A model generated the notes under the pieces. The model did no database searches. It was not told the origin of the DNA and saw only the letters and a program-made list of their open reading frames with translations. From Candidatus Zixiibacteriota bacterium (GTDB taxonomy: Bacteria > Zixibacteria > MSB-5A5 > WJJR01), in NCBI GenBank assembly GCA_016199865.1, contig JACQFV010000078.1, forward strand, positions 1 to 32,351: a stretch of DNA of 32,351 nucleotides. Direction: 5' to 3'. The position numbers and the translations under genes were made by a program. Below are positions 9,449 through 18,639 of the stretch, piece after piece (the first letter of the stretch is position 1; each line of letters begins with the position of its first letter).

Positions 9449-11778
9449 TGAACTCCGTAACGCATTGGCTGGGGCGATGGCGTTGGGCCGTCTGGGATTT
9501 GGCGGCCCTGCAAGGCGCGTTCGCCGTGGCTTTATGGTCTCACTTCCACGGCGCTCAGCCCAGTTCGGGGTGGCCCATGGCGCCTGGGGACTATGTTGGG
9601 CCCGCGGGCTGGATGGCGATTGGGTGGCTCTTCCTGTTCGCGGCCTTTGGACTTTACCGCAAGGAGGGATTTGCGTCACGCACGGCGGAGCTGAGTCGGG
9701 TATTCCATGCCGTGACATTTGGCGTGTTGCTCCTGGCCGTGGTTACATTCGACCCGGCCAAGCCCTTCACCGACTCACGAACCACCTTGGTGGGTTATTG
9801 GGCGGCGCTGCTTCTGCTTCTGGGAGGCGGTAGGCTGCTTCCCGCCCTTCAGGCCGATGCCGGAGGCCGCCGCGACGGCGGAGTCATCAACCCGCGCCGG
9901 CTCGCCATCCTTGCGGCGGACGGGATCGCCGTCCTCGCCTCGTACTACATGGCCTTCTGGCTGCGGTTCGATGGGCACATCCCCGCCGATGCCTGGGCCG
10001 CCTTCTGGAACATGCTGCCTTTGGTATTCCTGATCCGTGTGGCCTCGTTCACCTATTTCCGACTGTATTCCGGTGTGTGGCGCTACGCGTCAGTGAATGA
10101 TCTGCTGTCGATTCTCAAAGCCGCCTCTGTTGGCACGACGCTGTTGGTTCTGCCCGTGTTCTTCTTCGGTGTCCCCGGGTATCCCCGTTCGGTTTTCATC
10201 ATCGACTGGTTCCTGATCGTGACCTTCTTGGGTGGATTGAGGTTTGCCTTGAGGGTGCTGCGCGAGTCGACGCCGCGATTTCTGCGTCGGGGGCGACGGA
10301 TCCTGATCGTGGGAGCGGGAGACGCCGGGGAAATGCTGGTGCGTGAACTGGGGAAGGATCCGAGCGGGCCTCTCGTGCCGGTGGCGTTTGTCGACTCCGA
10401 TCCGCAAAAGCACGGCGCCCGTCTCCACGGAATTCCCGTGGTGGGCGGCCTGGACTCCGTGGGAGCAGCGGTGAAACGCCACCGCGTCGCGGAGATTCTG
10501 ATCGCCATCCCCTCGGCCACAGGCGAACAGATGCGAACGATCGTGGCCGCCTGCTGCCGGGCCGGCGTGCCTTTCAAGACCGCGCCGTCGTTGCGCGAGA
10601 TCATCGACGGACAATTGAGCGTACGGCAGGCGCGCGATGTCAAAGTCGAGGACATCCTGCGCCGTCCGCCGGTCGACGCCCATCCCGAAGCGGTCGCCCG
10701 CTGGCTCGCCGGACGGCGGGTGATGGTCACCGGAGGCGCGGGATCGATCGGCGCCGAGCTCGTGCGTCGGATCGTTCGTTTTGAGCCCTCCGTTGTCTAT
10801 CTGGTCGACCGGGCGGAAAATCCGTTGCACGACTTATTGGACGAACTCTCGCGCACGCCGACGGGCGCGCCCGTCGAGGGAGTGCTGGTCGATATCTGCG
10901 ATCGTAACCGATTTCATGCGCTGTTCGCGCAACGGGTCCCGGATGTCATCTTCCATGCGGCCGCCTACAAGCAGGTGCCGCTGTCGGAGGAATACCCCGA
11001 TGCCGCCGTGATCAACAACGTCGGCGGCTCGCGCTATCTCATGGATTGGTCGCTGGAACGGGGCGTCGAGACGTTCATCAATATCTCCACCGACAAGGCC
11101 GTGCGGCCCTGCAGCGTCATGGGGGCCACCAAACGGATCACCGAGATTCTGGCAATGCGCCGCGCCGCTGAGTTTCAGACGAAATTCGTCAGCGTGCGGT
11201 TCGGCAACGTCCTGGGGACCGATGGTTCGGTGGTCCCGTTGTTCGAGCGGCAGATCCGTGCCGGTGGTCCCGTCACCGTCACCCACCGTGACATGACACG
11301 GTACTTCATGACCGCCGGCGAGGCGGCCATCCTGGTGCTGCATGCGGCCGCCATCGGCGACAATGGACAACTGCTGGTCCTCGACATGGGCGAGCCGATC
11401 CGCGTCTACGATCTGGCGCGCGACCTGATTCTGCTGTCGGGTCTTCGTCCCGACGTTGATATCCCCATCGAATTCATCGGGCTGCGTCCGGGTGAGCGCC
11501 TCACCGAGGATTTCTTCGAGCCGGACGTCATCCCCCGGCGATCCGGGCATGAACGGATCTGGATCGTCGATGCCGTCGACGACGCCGACGGCGACTTTGA
11601 ATCGCGCGTCACCGAGCTTCTATCCGTCGCCCGCACCGGCGATCAACCGGGAACGCTAGAGATGCTGCAGAAGATTGTGCCACGCTACAAGGCGTCGGCC
11701 ATCGCGCCGAAAAACGGCCGCGCGACCGGGCGCACCGAATCAAAGACGCCCAAGCAAGATCTGATTCCCAAGGCATGA
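9448..11778 (+). CDS. WbpM/PglF/CapD-like nucleotide-sugar 4,6-dehydratase with an extra N-terminal membrane segment
   Basis: RILIVGAGDAGEMLVREL Rossmann; RRVMVTGGAGSIGAELVRRI; HAAAYKQVPLSEEYP; INISTDKAVRPCSVMGATKRITEILAM; FGNVLGTDGSVVPLFERQI; GLRPGERLTEDFFE. Start ATG 9448 (or GTG 9433). First ~145 aa are an additional TM region (GLYRKEGFASRTAELSRVFHAVTFGVLLL). Confidence 0.92.
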   Translation: MNSVTHWLGRWRWAVWDLAALQGAFAVALWSHFHGAQPSSGWPMAPGDYVGPAGWMAIGWLFLFAAFGLYRKEGFASRTAELSRVFHAVTFGVLLLAVVTFDPAKPFTDSRTTLVGYWAALLLLLGGGRLLPALQADAGGRRDGGVINPRRLAILAADGIAVLASYYMAFWLRFDGHIPADAWAAFWNMLPLVFLIRVASFTYFRLYSGVWRYASVNDLLSILKAASVGTTLLVLPVFFFGVPGYPRSVFIIDWFLIVTFLGGLRFALRVLRESTPRFLRRGRRILIVGAGDAGEMLVRELGKDPSGPLVPVAFVDSDPQKHGARLHGIPVVGGLDSVGAAVKRHRVAEILIAIPSATGEQMRTIVAACCRAGVPFKTAPSLREIIDGQLSVRQARDVKVEDILRRPPVDAHPEAVARWLAGRRVMVTGGAGSIGAELVRRIVRFEPSVVYLVDRAENPLHDLLDELSRTPTGAPVEGVLVDICDRNRFHALFAQRVPDVIFHAAAYKQVPLSEEYPDAAVINNVGGSRYLMDWSLERGVETFINISTDKAVRPCSVMGATKRITEILAMRRAAEFQTKFVSVRFGNVLGTDGSVVPLFERQIRAGGPVTVTHRDMTRYFMTAGEAAILVLHAAAIGDNGQLLVLDMGEPIRVYDLARDLILLSGLRPDVDIPIEFIGLRPGERLTEDFFEPDVIPRRSGHERIWIVDAVDDADGDFESRVTELLSVARTGDQPGTLEMLQKIVPRYKASAIAPKNGRATGRTESKTPKQDLIPKA

Positions 11779-11844
11779 TTCCCATTCCTGCTGAGATGAG
11801 TCCGTGTCCCCGCCCGGCGATCCAGGCCCGTGTGTTGTGCGACC

Positions 11845-13110
11845 ATGCTTGATCTGAAGTTCATCCGCGAGAATCCCGATCTGGTCCGGCGCGCCATCCG
11901 TGACAAGAAGGCGCCGGACCATCTGGATGAACTCTTGGGCCTCGACTCACGCCGCCGCGCCGTGATTGGGGAAGCCGAAGCGCTCAAGCACGAACGCAAC
12001 GTGGTTTCTCAGCAGATCGCCGACGCCAAGAAGGCCGGTCGGGAGGCGGCCGATGCGATCGTCGCCATGCGGGCTGTCTCCGAACGTGCCCAGTCTCTCG
12101 ATATTCAACTGCGCGAGATCGAAGAGCAGATTCTCCATTGGCAGCTGCGCATTCCCAACGTGCCCCATCCCGACTGTCCGGTCGGCGACGAATCACAGAA
12201 CCGTGAAGTGCGGTCATGGGGGAGAAAACCCGCGCTGGCATTCACTCCGGCGCCCCATTGGGAATTGGGCCAGAAACTCGGCATCTATGATGGCGTCGCC
12301 GGAACCACTGTTGCCGGGTCCGGATTTTTTGTGCTCCGTGGCGCCGGCGCTCGCATGCAGCGGGCCCTGATCAATTTCATGATCGAGCGCCACGTGGCCA
12401 ACGAGTACGTTGAGCACCGTCTCCCGTATCTGGTCACCGCCAAGACCATGCAGGGAACCGGGCAGCTGCCCAAGTTGGCCGAGGACATGTACCACATCGA
12501 ATCGGATGATCTGTGGTTGATTCCCACCGCCGAAGTTCCCCTGACGAATTTGCGCGCCGGGTCGGTCCTGCCGGCCGGGTCGCTGCCTTTGCGGTCCGTT
12601 GCCTACACGCCCTGCTTCCGCCGCGAGGCCGGCGCCGCGGGCAAGGACACGCGCGGTATGATGCGGGTGCACCAATTCGACAAGGTGGAACTGGTCAAAA
12701 TCGTCGAACCGGAAACCGCCGAATCGGAACTGGAGACCCTGACCGCCGATGCGGAGGCGATCCTCCAGGCGCTGGAGCTTCCCTATCGGGTCCGCCTCCT
12801 GGCCACCGGTGATCTGTCATTCGCCGGCGCCAAATGCTACGATCTCGAAGTCTACGCCACCGGGGTCGACGCATGGCTGGAGGTTTCCTCCTGCTCGATG
12901 TTCACCGATTTTCAGTCGCGGCGCATGGACCTGCGTGTCCGGCCCAAAGACGGCGGCAAGCCCTATCACCCGCACACGCTCAATGGCTCCGCCCTGGCGT
13001 TGCCCCGCACCATGATCGCCATCTGGGAGAATTATCAGACGGACAAGGGATCGATCCGCGTTCCGGAAGTCCTCATCCCATACATGGGCGGGCTTGAGGA
13101 GATCGCCTGA
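11845..13110 (+). CDS. serS: Seryl-tRNA synthetase
   Basis: MLDLKFIRENPDLVRRAI; TAEVPLTNLRAG; FRREAGAAGKDTRGMMRVHQFDKVELVKI; LEVSSCSMFTDFQSRRM; NGSALALPRTMIAIWENYQ. Confidence 0.97.
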   Translation: MLDLKFIRENPDLVRRAIRDKKAPDHLDELLGLDSRRRAVIGEAEALKHERNVVSQQIADAKKAGREAADAIVAMRAVSERAQSLDIQLREIEEQILHWQLRIPNVPHPDCPVGDESQNREVRSWGRKPALAFTPAPHWELGQKLGIYDGVAGTTVAGSGFFVLRGAGARMQRALINFMIERHVANEYVEHRLPYLVTAKTMQGTGQLPKLAEDMYHIESDDLWLIPTAEVPLTNLRAGSVLPAGSLPLRSVAYTPCFRREAGAAGKDTRGMMRVHQFDKVELVKIVEPETAESELETLTADAEAILQALELPYRVRLLATGDLSFAGAKCYDLEVYATGVDAWLEVSSCSMFTDFQSRRMDLRVRPKDGGKPYHPHTLNGSALALPRTMIAIWENYQTDKGSIRVPEVLIPYMGGLEEIA

Positions 13111-13185
13111 TCCCGTTCATGGAATGATCTCTTCGGGGCCCGGGTTGTGTGACCGCGCCGCTTGGATCTCCGATAATCGGGTATC

Positions 13186-14466
13186 ATGAAACGTCGCCTG
13201 CGGCGCATCCTCCATGACCGGGCCGGATACACCGGCCTGCCTTTGGCATTCAAAGGGGTGCTGATCCTCGGCATGGCAACGATTGCCGGGGTTCTAATTT
13301 ATTCCACGCATGCGCTCGTCAGTGAACTGAAGAAATCGGAGGGGCGGCTGGCCAAGGCGTACGCTGGACACTGGAAACGGGCCGCCGAATCCACCGACCC
13401 CAGCGAGATCGGCTACCTGTTCGATCAGATCATTCTCCGCAGCGACTTTCCCATCGTTGTGGCCGACCCGCAGGGTCAGCCCCTGTATTGGCGCGGCCTG
13501 CCCGACATTGATGACCACGACACCACCGCCACAACCCGTCATCGCATCCTCCAAATGATGGACCGGATGGGGAAGGACTATCCGCCGGAGGAAATCACCT
13601 ACAACGGCCAGACGCTCTACCGGCTGCACTACGGGAATTTCCAGCTGGTCAATGCCCTGCGCCGCCTGCCATACATCGGCGTCGCCGTCATGGTGCTGTT
13701 TCTATTCATCGCCTATGTCGGATTCCGCAACATCAAGCGCGCCGAGCAACGTTACATCTGGGTGGGGATGGCCAAGGAAACCGCGCATCAACTCGGCACA
13801 CCGCTCATGTCGCTCTTGGGCTGGTTGGAGCGTCTGGAGAGCATCTCTGCGCCCGATGGGAAGGGTCTTGCGCCGACCTCTGGCTCCGAACTGGGGCAAA
13901 TTGCTGTGGCCATGCGCGCCGACGTTGTCCGGCTCAATCGGGTGGCGCAGCGCTTCAGTCAGATTGGATCGGAACCGGACCGCAAGGTCCAGCCCCTTGA
14001 GCCGGTGGTGCGCGAGGTGGCCGCCTATTTCCGCGCCCGTCTGCCGCATCAGGGTAAAGGCGTGGCCATCATCGAAGAATACGCGCCGACCGAATCGGTT
14101 CCCATCAACGCCGAATTGATCGCTTGGGTGCTGGAAAATCTCATCAAGAATGCCTTGGAGGCGGTTGATCCCAAGTCTGGCCGAATCGAGATTGCCCTCA
14201 CGCCCAGTTCGGAAGGTGGCGTCCAGATCAGCGTCTCCGACAACGGACGGGGGATGACGATCCGGGAACAGCGCAAGATTTTCCATGCCGGCTTCACCAC
14301 GAAAAAACGTGGCTGGGGGCTGGGATTGACTCTGGCGCGGCGGATCGTTATGGAGTATCACGGCGGCGATCTGTATCTGGACTCGTCCATTCCCCACGAG
14401 GCCACACGATTTATTCTCCTGTTGCCGGGCAATTCCGGTAAAATGCCGGCGACGCCGCGACCATAA
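13186..14466 (+). CDS. Membrane sensor histidine kinase, candidate partner of the downstream PorX-like protein
   Basis: N-terminal TM, ~130 aa extracytoplasmic loop, second TM (IGVAVMVLFLFIAYVGF); H-box GMAKETAHQLGTPLMSLLGWLERL; N-box NLIKNALEA; DNGRGM; GWGLGLTLARRIVMEYHGG. Confidence 0.92.
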   Translation: MKRRLRRILHDRAGYTGLPLAFKGVLILGMATIAGVLIYSTHALVSELKKSEGRLAKAYAGHWKRAAESTDPSEIGYLFDQIILRSDFPIVVADPQGQPLYWRGLPDIDDHDTTATTRHRILQMMDRMGKDYPPEEITYNGQTLYRLHYGNFQLVNALRRLPYIGVAVMVLFLFIAYVGFRNIKRAEQRYIWVGMAKETAHQLGTPLMSLLGWLERLESISAPDGKGLAPTSGSELGQIAVAMRADVVRLNRVAQRFSQIGSEPDRKVQPLEPVVREVAAYFRARLPHQGKGVAIIEEYAPTESVPINAELIAWVLENLIKNALEAVDPKSGRIEIALTPSSEGGVQISVSDNGRGMTIREQRKIFHAGFTTKKRGWGLGLTLARRIVMEYHGGDLYLDSSIPHEATRFILLLPGNSGKMPATPRP

Positions 14467-14478
14467 AGAGGGGAGTCC

Positions 14479-16050
14479 ATGGCTGCCACGGTCAAACACG
14501 TTCTCTGGGTCGACGACGAGATCGACATGCTGGCCTCGCATTTCCTGCTGTTGCGGGAACGCGGCTACGAGGTGACCGGCGCCCACTCGGGCGATGATGC
14601 CTTGGAATACATCCAGAAGCGGCGATTCGATTTGGTCCTCCTGGATGAGCATATGCCGGGCCGTGACGGCCTCTCGACTCTGGTGGAGATCAAGAAGCTC
14701 GATCCCAATCTGCCCGTGGTGATGGTGACCAAGAGTGAGGAAGAACACCTCATGGACGAGGCCTTGGGCAAGAAGATCGACGACTACCTGACCAAGCCGG
14801 TCAATCCCTCTCAGGTCATTTCCGTGGTCAAGAAGCACTTGGAGCGCCGGAAGATTCAGTCGGAACATCTGGCCCGGCAGTATGTCGAGGATTTCCGCCG
14901 CCTTCAGGAGACAACCACCGCCGAGCGGGATTGGCGCCATTGGCTTCAGGTTCATCAGACGATGTCGCGATGGGACGTGGAATTGGATCGCTTTACCAAT
15001 CTCGGCCTGGACGATACCCATCGCGAGCACAAACGGGAATTGAATGCCGAATTCGGACGCTGGGTCGAGCGGCAGTACCCGACCTGGCTGGTGGACCTGT
15101 CGGCGTCGGACCGTCCACCTTTGTCCATCGACATCGTGCCGCGCCACGTCGCGCCGCACTTGAAAGAAGGGCGGAAGCTGTATTTCTTCGTCATTGACTG
15201 CATGCGGCTGGATCACTGGTTGGGGATCGAACCGGAATTGGCGGAGTATTTTCAGATCGAGCGCGAGTATTACTATTCCATTCTTCCCTCCGCGACCCCG
15301 TTTTCGCGCAATGCCATTTTCTCCGGTCTGTTCGCCGATGAAATTCAACGACTCTATCCCGAACTGTGGCAGATCGGCGACAAGGACGAGTTTTCACGCA
15401 ATCGGCTGGAACGTCAACTCTTGGACCAGCAACTGGCCCGCCTCGGCGTGCGTCTTCCCGGCGAGGCCAAGTATGTCAAGGTTCTGGACATGAATGAGGG
15501 AGAGAATCTCGCCCGAAAGTTTTCATCCTACAAGAGCGCGCCGCTTCTGTCGGTCGTGTACAATTTCATCGATCATCTGTCGCACGGCCGCTCGGAGGAT
15601 GAAATCCTCCATGAACTGGCCGCCGACGAGGCCGCCTTCCGCGGATTGATGAAGACCTGGTTTGTCAACTCATCCTGGCTGAAAGTGCTGCGCAAGATCG
15701 CACGCGATCCCGCCGCCGTGGTGGTTGTGACCACCGACCATGGCAGCATCATGGGGACACGCGGCACCGTTGCGCATGGCCGCCGGGACACCTCCTCGAA
15801 TCTCCGGTACAAGTACGGGGACAACCTCAATGCCGATCCCAAAGAGGCCGTTCTCGTCACCGATCCCAAACTCTGGCGCCTGCCGCGCTTTACCCCGAGC
15901 ACAACTTATCTATTGGCGAAGGAGGACTTCTTCTTCGTCTATCCGACGAATTTCAATGAGTATCAGCGCAAGTTCGCCAACACCTTTCAGCATGGCGGCA
16001 TCTCGCTGCCTGAAATGGTCCTGCCCGTGGCAACGCTGACGCCGAAGTAG
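14479..16050 (+). CDS. porX: PorX-like response regulator with C-terminal PglZ/alkaline-phosphatase-fold domain
   Basis: Receiver HVLWVDDEIDML...FDLVLLDEHMPGRDGLSTL...PVVMVTKSEEEHLMDEALGKKIDDYLTKPVNPSQVISVVKKHL; PglZ part LYFFVIDCMRLDHW, ILPSATPFSRNAIFSGLF, VVVVTTDHGSIMGTRGTVAHGRRDTSSNLRYKYGDNL. Confidence 0.9.
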   Translation: MAATVKHVLWVDDEIDMLASHFLLLRERGYEVTGAHSGDDALEYIQKRRFDLVLLDEHMPGRDGLSTLVEIKKLDPNLPVVMVTKSEEEHLMDEALGKKIDDYLTKPVNPSQVISVVKKHLERRKIQSEHLARQYVEDFRRLQETTTAERDWRHWLQVHQTMSRWDVELDRFTNLGLDDTHREHKRELNAEFGRWVERQYPTWLVDLSASDRPPLSIDIVPRHVAPHLKEGRKLYFFVIDCMRLDHWLGIEPELAEYFQIEREYYYSILPSATPFSRNAIFSGLFADEIQRLYPELWQIGDKDEFSRNRLERQLLDQQLARLGVRLPGEAKYVKVLDMNEGENLARKFSSYKSAPLLSVVYNFIDHLSHGRSEDEILHELAADEAAFRGLMKTWFVNSSWLKVLRKIARDPAAVVVVTTDHGSIMGTRGTVAHGRRDTSSNLRYKYGDNLNADPKEAVLVTDPKLWRLPRFTPSTTYLLAKEDFFFVYPTNFNEYQRKFANTFQHGGISLPEMVLPVATLTPK

Positions 16051-16069
16051 GATTGGCGGCGTCGCGATA

Positions 16070-16516
16070 ATGATCACATCCCTCTGCCATTCCGTCGCCG
16101 AAACCGAGGCGCTCGCCGTCGAATTCTCCCGAACTCTACAGTCGGGCGCCTGGGTTGGTCTGATCGGCCCGTTGGGCGCCGGAAAATCCGTGTTTGCACG
16201 TGCCGTGGGCCGGGCAGTGGGGGTCCGAGGCGAAATGCCCTCACCGACGTACACCTTGATGACCGTGCACACGGGACGTTGCCCGGTGTATCATATGGAT
16301 ATGTACCGGATTAGCTCGGACGCCGAGCTGGAATTCGCGGGCATCTTGCCGTATTTTTCCGGGCCGGGAATCTGCCTGGTCGAATGGGCCGAGCGGGTGC
16401 GATCGGCTTGGCCCCCGGCGGGATGGATCGTCACGATTGCGATCACGCGCGACAGCGATCGCAGCATCGAGATTGCACGGTTCGGTCCAGCAACCAATAG
16501 GCAGGACGGAACGTGA
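16070..16516 (+). CDS. tsaE: tRNA threonylcarbamoyladenosine biosynthesis ATPase TsaE
   Basis: P-loop GLIGPLGAGKSVFARAVGRAVGV; MPSPTYTLMTVHTG; YHMDMYRI; CLVEWAERV. Confidence 0.95.
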   Translation: MITSLCHSVAETEALAVEFSRTLQSGAWVGLIGPLGAGKSVFARAVGRAVGVRGEMPSPTYTLMTVHTGRCPVYHMDMYRISSDAELEFAGILPYFSGPGICLVEWAERVRSAWPPAGWIVTIAITRDSDRSIEIARFGPATNRQDGT

Positions 16517-17217
16517 GGACATTGGCATTTGATTGCACCGGGCCGATCGTCACCGTGGGATTGGCAGAGCAGCAGAAGCCATTGGGACGCTGGGACAGGC
16601 CATCCGAGAAGGGCCGCGGCAACACGTTGGATATGCTGATCGTCAAATCATTGGCCGACGTCGGCTGGCGACGTGGCGACGTCGCCGGTCTTGCCTTGGT
16701 TACCGGCCCCGGATCGCTGACCGCCATGCGGATCGGATGGGCTACCGCCTCTGGATGGGCGCAGGCCGCAGGCATTCCGGTGACCGGGTGGCCGACTCCG
16801 GTCGTGCAACATCGTCAATGGGCTCAGGGGATGCAGTCTCAGTCCGGGGGACCGGCATCACCGGCAGAAATAACTTTTTGCCTGATCCATCATCGGGGTG
16901 ACCAGTTTTGCTGCTACACATTGGAGGACTCAGCCCCAAGTTCTCGGCCCGATGCCGTCACCTTGGGACAATGGCGGCCCAACGGCCAATATCCTGTTCG
17001 ACTTGTCGGACCGGGGATTTTGGGTTATCGTGAACGCTGGCGTTCGGCTTTGGGAGAGCGAGCGCGACTCGTAGAGGACCAGGACGCCATCGTCGGCGGT
17101 GACACGCTGGCGCTCTGGGGTGAAATGGAATTGGAACGGGGCAACATATTGCGGCCGGATCAATCCCCTTTAGACTATGGCCTCCCGCCTGAGTTCAAGA
17201 AGAAGAGTGAGCGTTGA
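16513..17217 (+). CDS. tsaB: tRNA threonylcarbamoyladenosine biosynthesis protein TsaB
   Basis: MRTLAFDCTGPIVTVGLAE; LALVTGPGSLTAMRIGWATASGWAQAAGIPVTG; GTG start overlapping the tsaE stop. Confidence 0.9.
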   Translation: MRTLAFDCTGPIVTVGLAEQQKPLGRWDRPSEKGRGNTLDMLIVKSLADVGWRRGDVAGLALVTGPGSLTAMRIGWATASGWAQAAGIPVTGWPTPVVQHRQWAQGMQSQSGGPASPAEITFCLIHHRGDQFCCYTLEDSAPSSRPDAVTLGQWRPNGQYPVRLVGPGILGYRERWRSALGERARLVEDQDAIVGGDTLALWGEMELERGNILRPDQSPLDYGLPPEFKKKSER

Positions 17218-17720
17218 TGGCCCCTGACTGGACAATCCGGGCGATGCGCTCTGAGGACGTTGTTGCCGTCAGTGCGATCGAGCGGGACTCGTTCTCCGAT
17301 CCCTGGCCCGATTCGGCCTTTCAGGAACTCCTGACCGTCGCCAATCGCGTCACTCTGGTGGCAATCGATCCAGAGGATCGGCTCGCGGGATATCTGTGCG
17401 CGCAGAGCGTGGCGGATGAGATCCAAATTCAGAATCTGGCCGTGGCCACAGGTTTACGCCGACGGGGATGCGCCGACCGGCTCCTCGGGTCCATTGAGGC
17501 CGAGGGGATGAAGTGCGGCGCCGCATACGCCATCCTCGACGTGCGCGAAACCAACGTCGCTGCCCTGACGTTGTATCTTGGCATGGGGTATCGGGTCATC
17601 GGCCGTCGACGTGGCTATTACCGCAAACCGCCGGGCGATGCTCTGGTCCTCTCAAAGTCCCTGACCCGATCCGGGGTGGACCAAGCACGGATGGAGATGA
17701 GCAATGGAATGGTTTCGTAA
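17217..17720 (+). CDS. rimI: Ribosomal-protein-alanine N-acetyltransferase RimI (GNAT)
   Basis: WTIRAMRSEDVVAVSAIERDSFSDPWPDSAF; IQNLAVATGLRRRGCADRLL; LDVRETNVAALTLYLGMGYRVIGRRRGYYRKPPGDALVL; directly follows tsaB. Confidence 0.93.
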   Translation: MAPDWTIRAMRSEDVVAVSAIERDSFSDPWPDSAFQELLTVANRVTLVAIDPEDRLAGYLCAQSVADEIQIQNLAVATGLRRRGCADRLLGSIEAEGMKCGAAYAILDVRETNVAALTLYLGMGYRVIGRRRGYYRKPPGDALVLSKSLTRSGVDQARMEMSNGMVS

Positions 17721-18615
17721 GGCCAAGGCCGGGCTCTCCGGCGAGAGCAAACGGGACATCCCCGATGGCCTCTGGACCAAGTGCGGCGGCTGCGGCGAGA
17801 TTATCTATGCCCTGGAGTTGGAACGGCTCTTCTGGGTCTGCCCGACGTGCGACTATCACTTTCGCATTCGCCACTCCGACTACATCCGCCTGTTGCTCGA
17901 TGAGGGCGTCATCGAGGAGTACGATCGCGGCCTGGTCGCGCAGGATCCGCTCAAGTTCCGCGACAAGAAGAAGTACCCGGAACGGATCGCCGATTCGCAG
18001 AAGAAAACCGGCCTGGCCGATGCGATTGTCTGCGGCGTCGGCAAGATTGGCGGCCGCGGTGTTTCGTTCGGCGTGATGGAATTCGCTTTCATCGGCGGCA
18101 GCATGGGCTCCGTGGTGGGGGAGAAGGTCGCCCGCGCCATCGAGCGCGCCATGACCCGGCAGATTCCCCTGGTGATTGTCAGTTGTTCCGGCGGAGCGCG
18201 GATGCAGGAAGGAATTCTGTCGCTCTTTCAGATGGCCAAGACCAGCTTGCTCCTCGCCGAACTGGCCGAAGCCAAGATCCCCTTCATTTCGGTGCTCACC
18301 AACCCGACCACCGCCGGCGTGATGGCCTCCTATGCGTCCCTCGGCGATGTCATCATCGCCGAACCGAAGGCGCAATTGGGTTTCGCCGGCCCCCGCGTCA
18401 TCAAAGACACGATCCACCAGGAACTGCCGGAGGGATTCCAGAGTTCTGAGTTTTTCCTCGAGCATGGATTCCTGGATCGCATCGTCCGGCGCAAGGATCT
18501 GAAATCCACCATCATCTCGCTCTTGAGTTTCCTCTGTGGGCCGAAGGCGGGTGTGGTCGAGAAGAGCGGACACACCCTCCCCAATACCGTTCTTGAGTCG
18601 GCCGAAACCCTGTAA
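17704..18615 (+). CDS. accD: Acetyl-CoA carboxylase carboxyltransferase subunit beta
   Basis: Zinc motif KCGGCGEIIYALELERLFWVCPTCDYHFRI; SCSGGARMQEGILSLFQMAKT; LTNPTTAGVMASYASLGDVIIAEPKAQLGFAGPRVI. Confidence 0.97.
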   Translation: MEWFRKAKAGLSGESKRDIPDGLWTKCGGCGEIIYALELERLFWVCPTCDYHFRIRHSDYIRLLLDEGVIEEYDRGLVAQDPLKFRDKKKYPERIADSQKKTGLADAIVCGVGKIGGRGVSFGVMEFAFIGGSMGSVVGEKVARAIERAMTRQIPLVIVSCSGGARMQEGILSLFQMAKTSLLLAELAEAKIPFISVLTNPTTAGVMASYASLGDVIIAEPKAQLGFAGPRVIKDTIHQELPEGFQSSEFFLEHGFLDRIVRRKDLKSTIISLLSFLCGPKAGVVEKSGHTLPNTVLESAETL

Positions 18616-18639
18616 GGCGTATTCGCCCTGCCGCTGTCC

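Noticed and set aside
13702-15348. 548-aa minus-strand ORF opposite the kinase and PorX-like genes
   Set aside because: Antisense shadow of two strongly supported + strand genes in GC-rich sequence; its translation shows no recognisable family.
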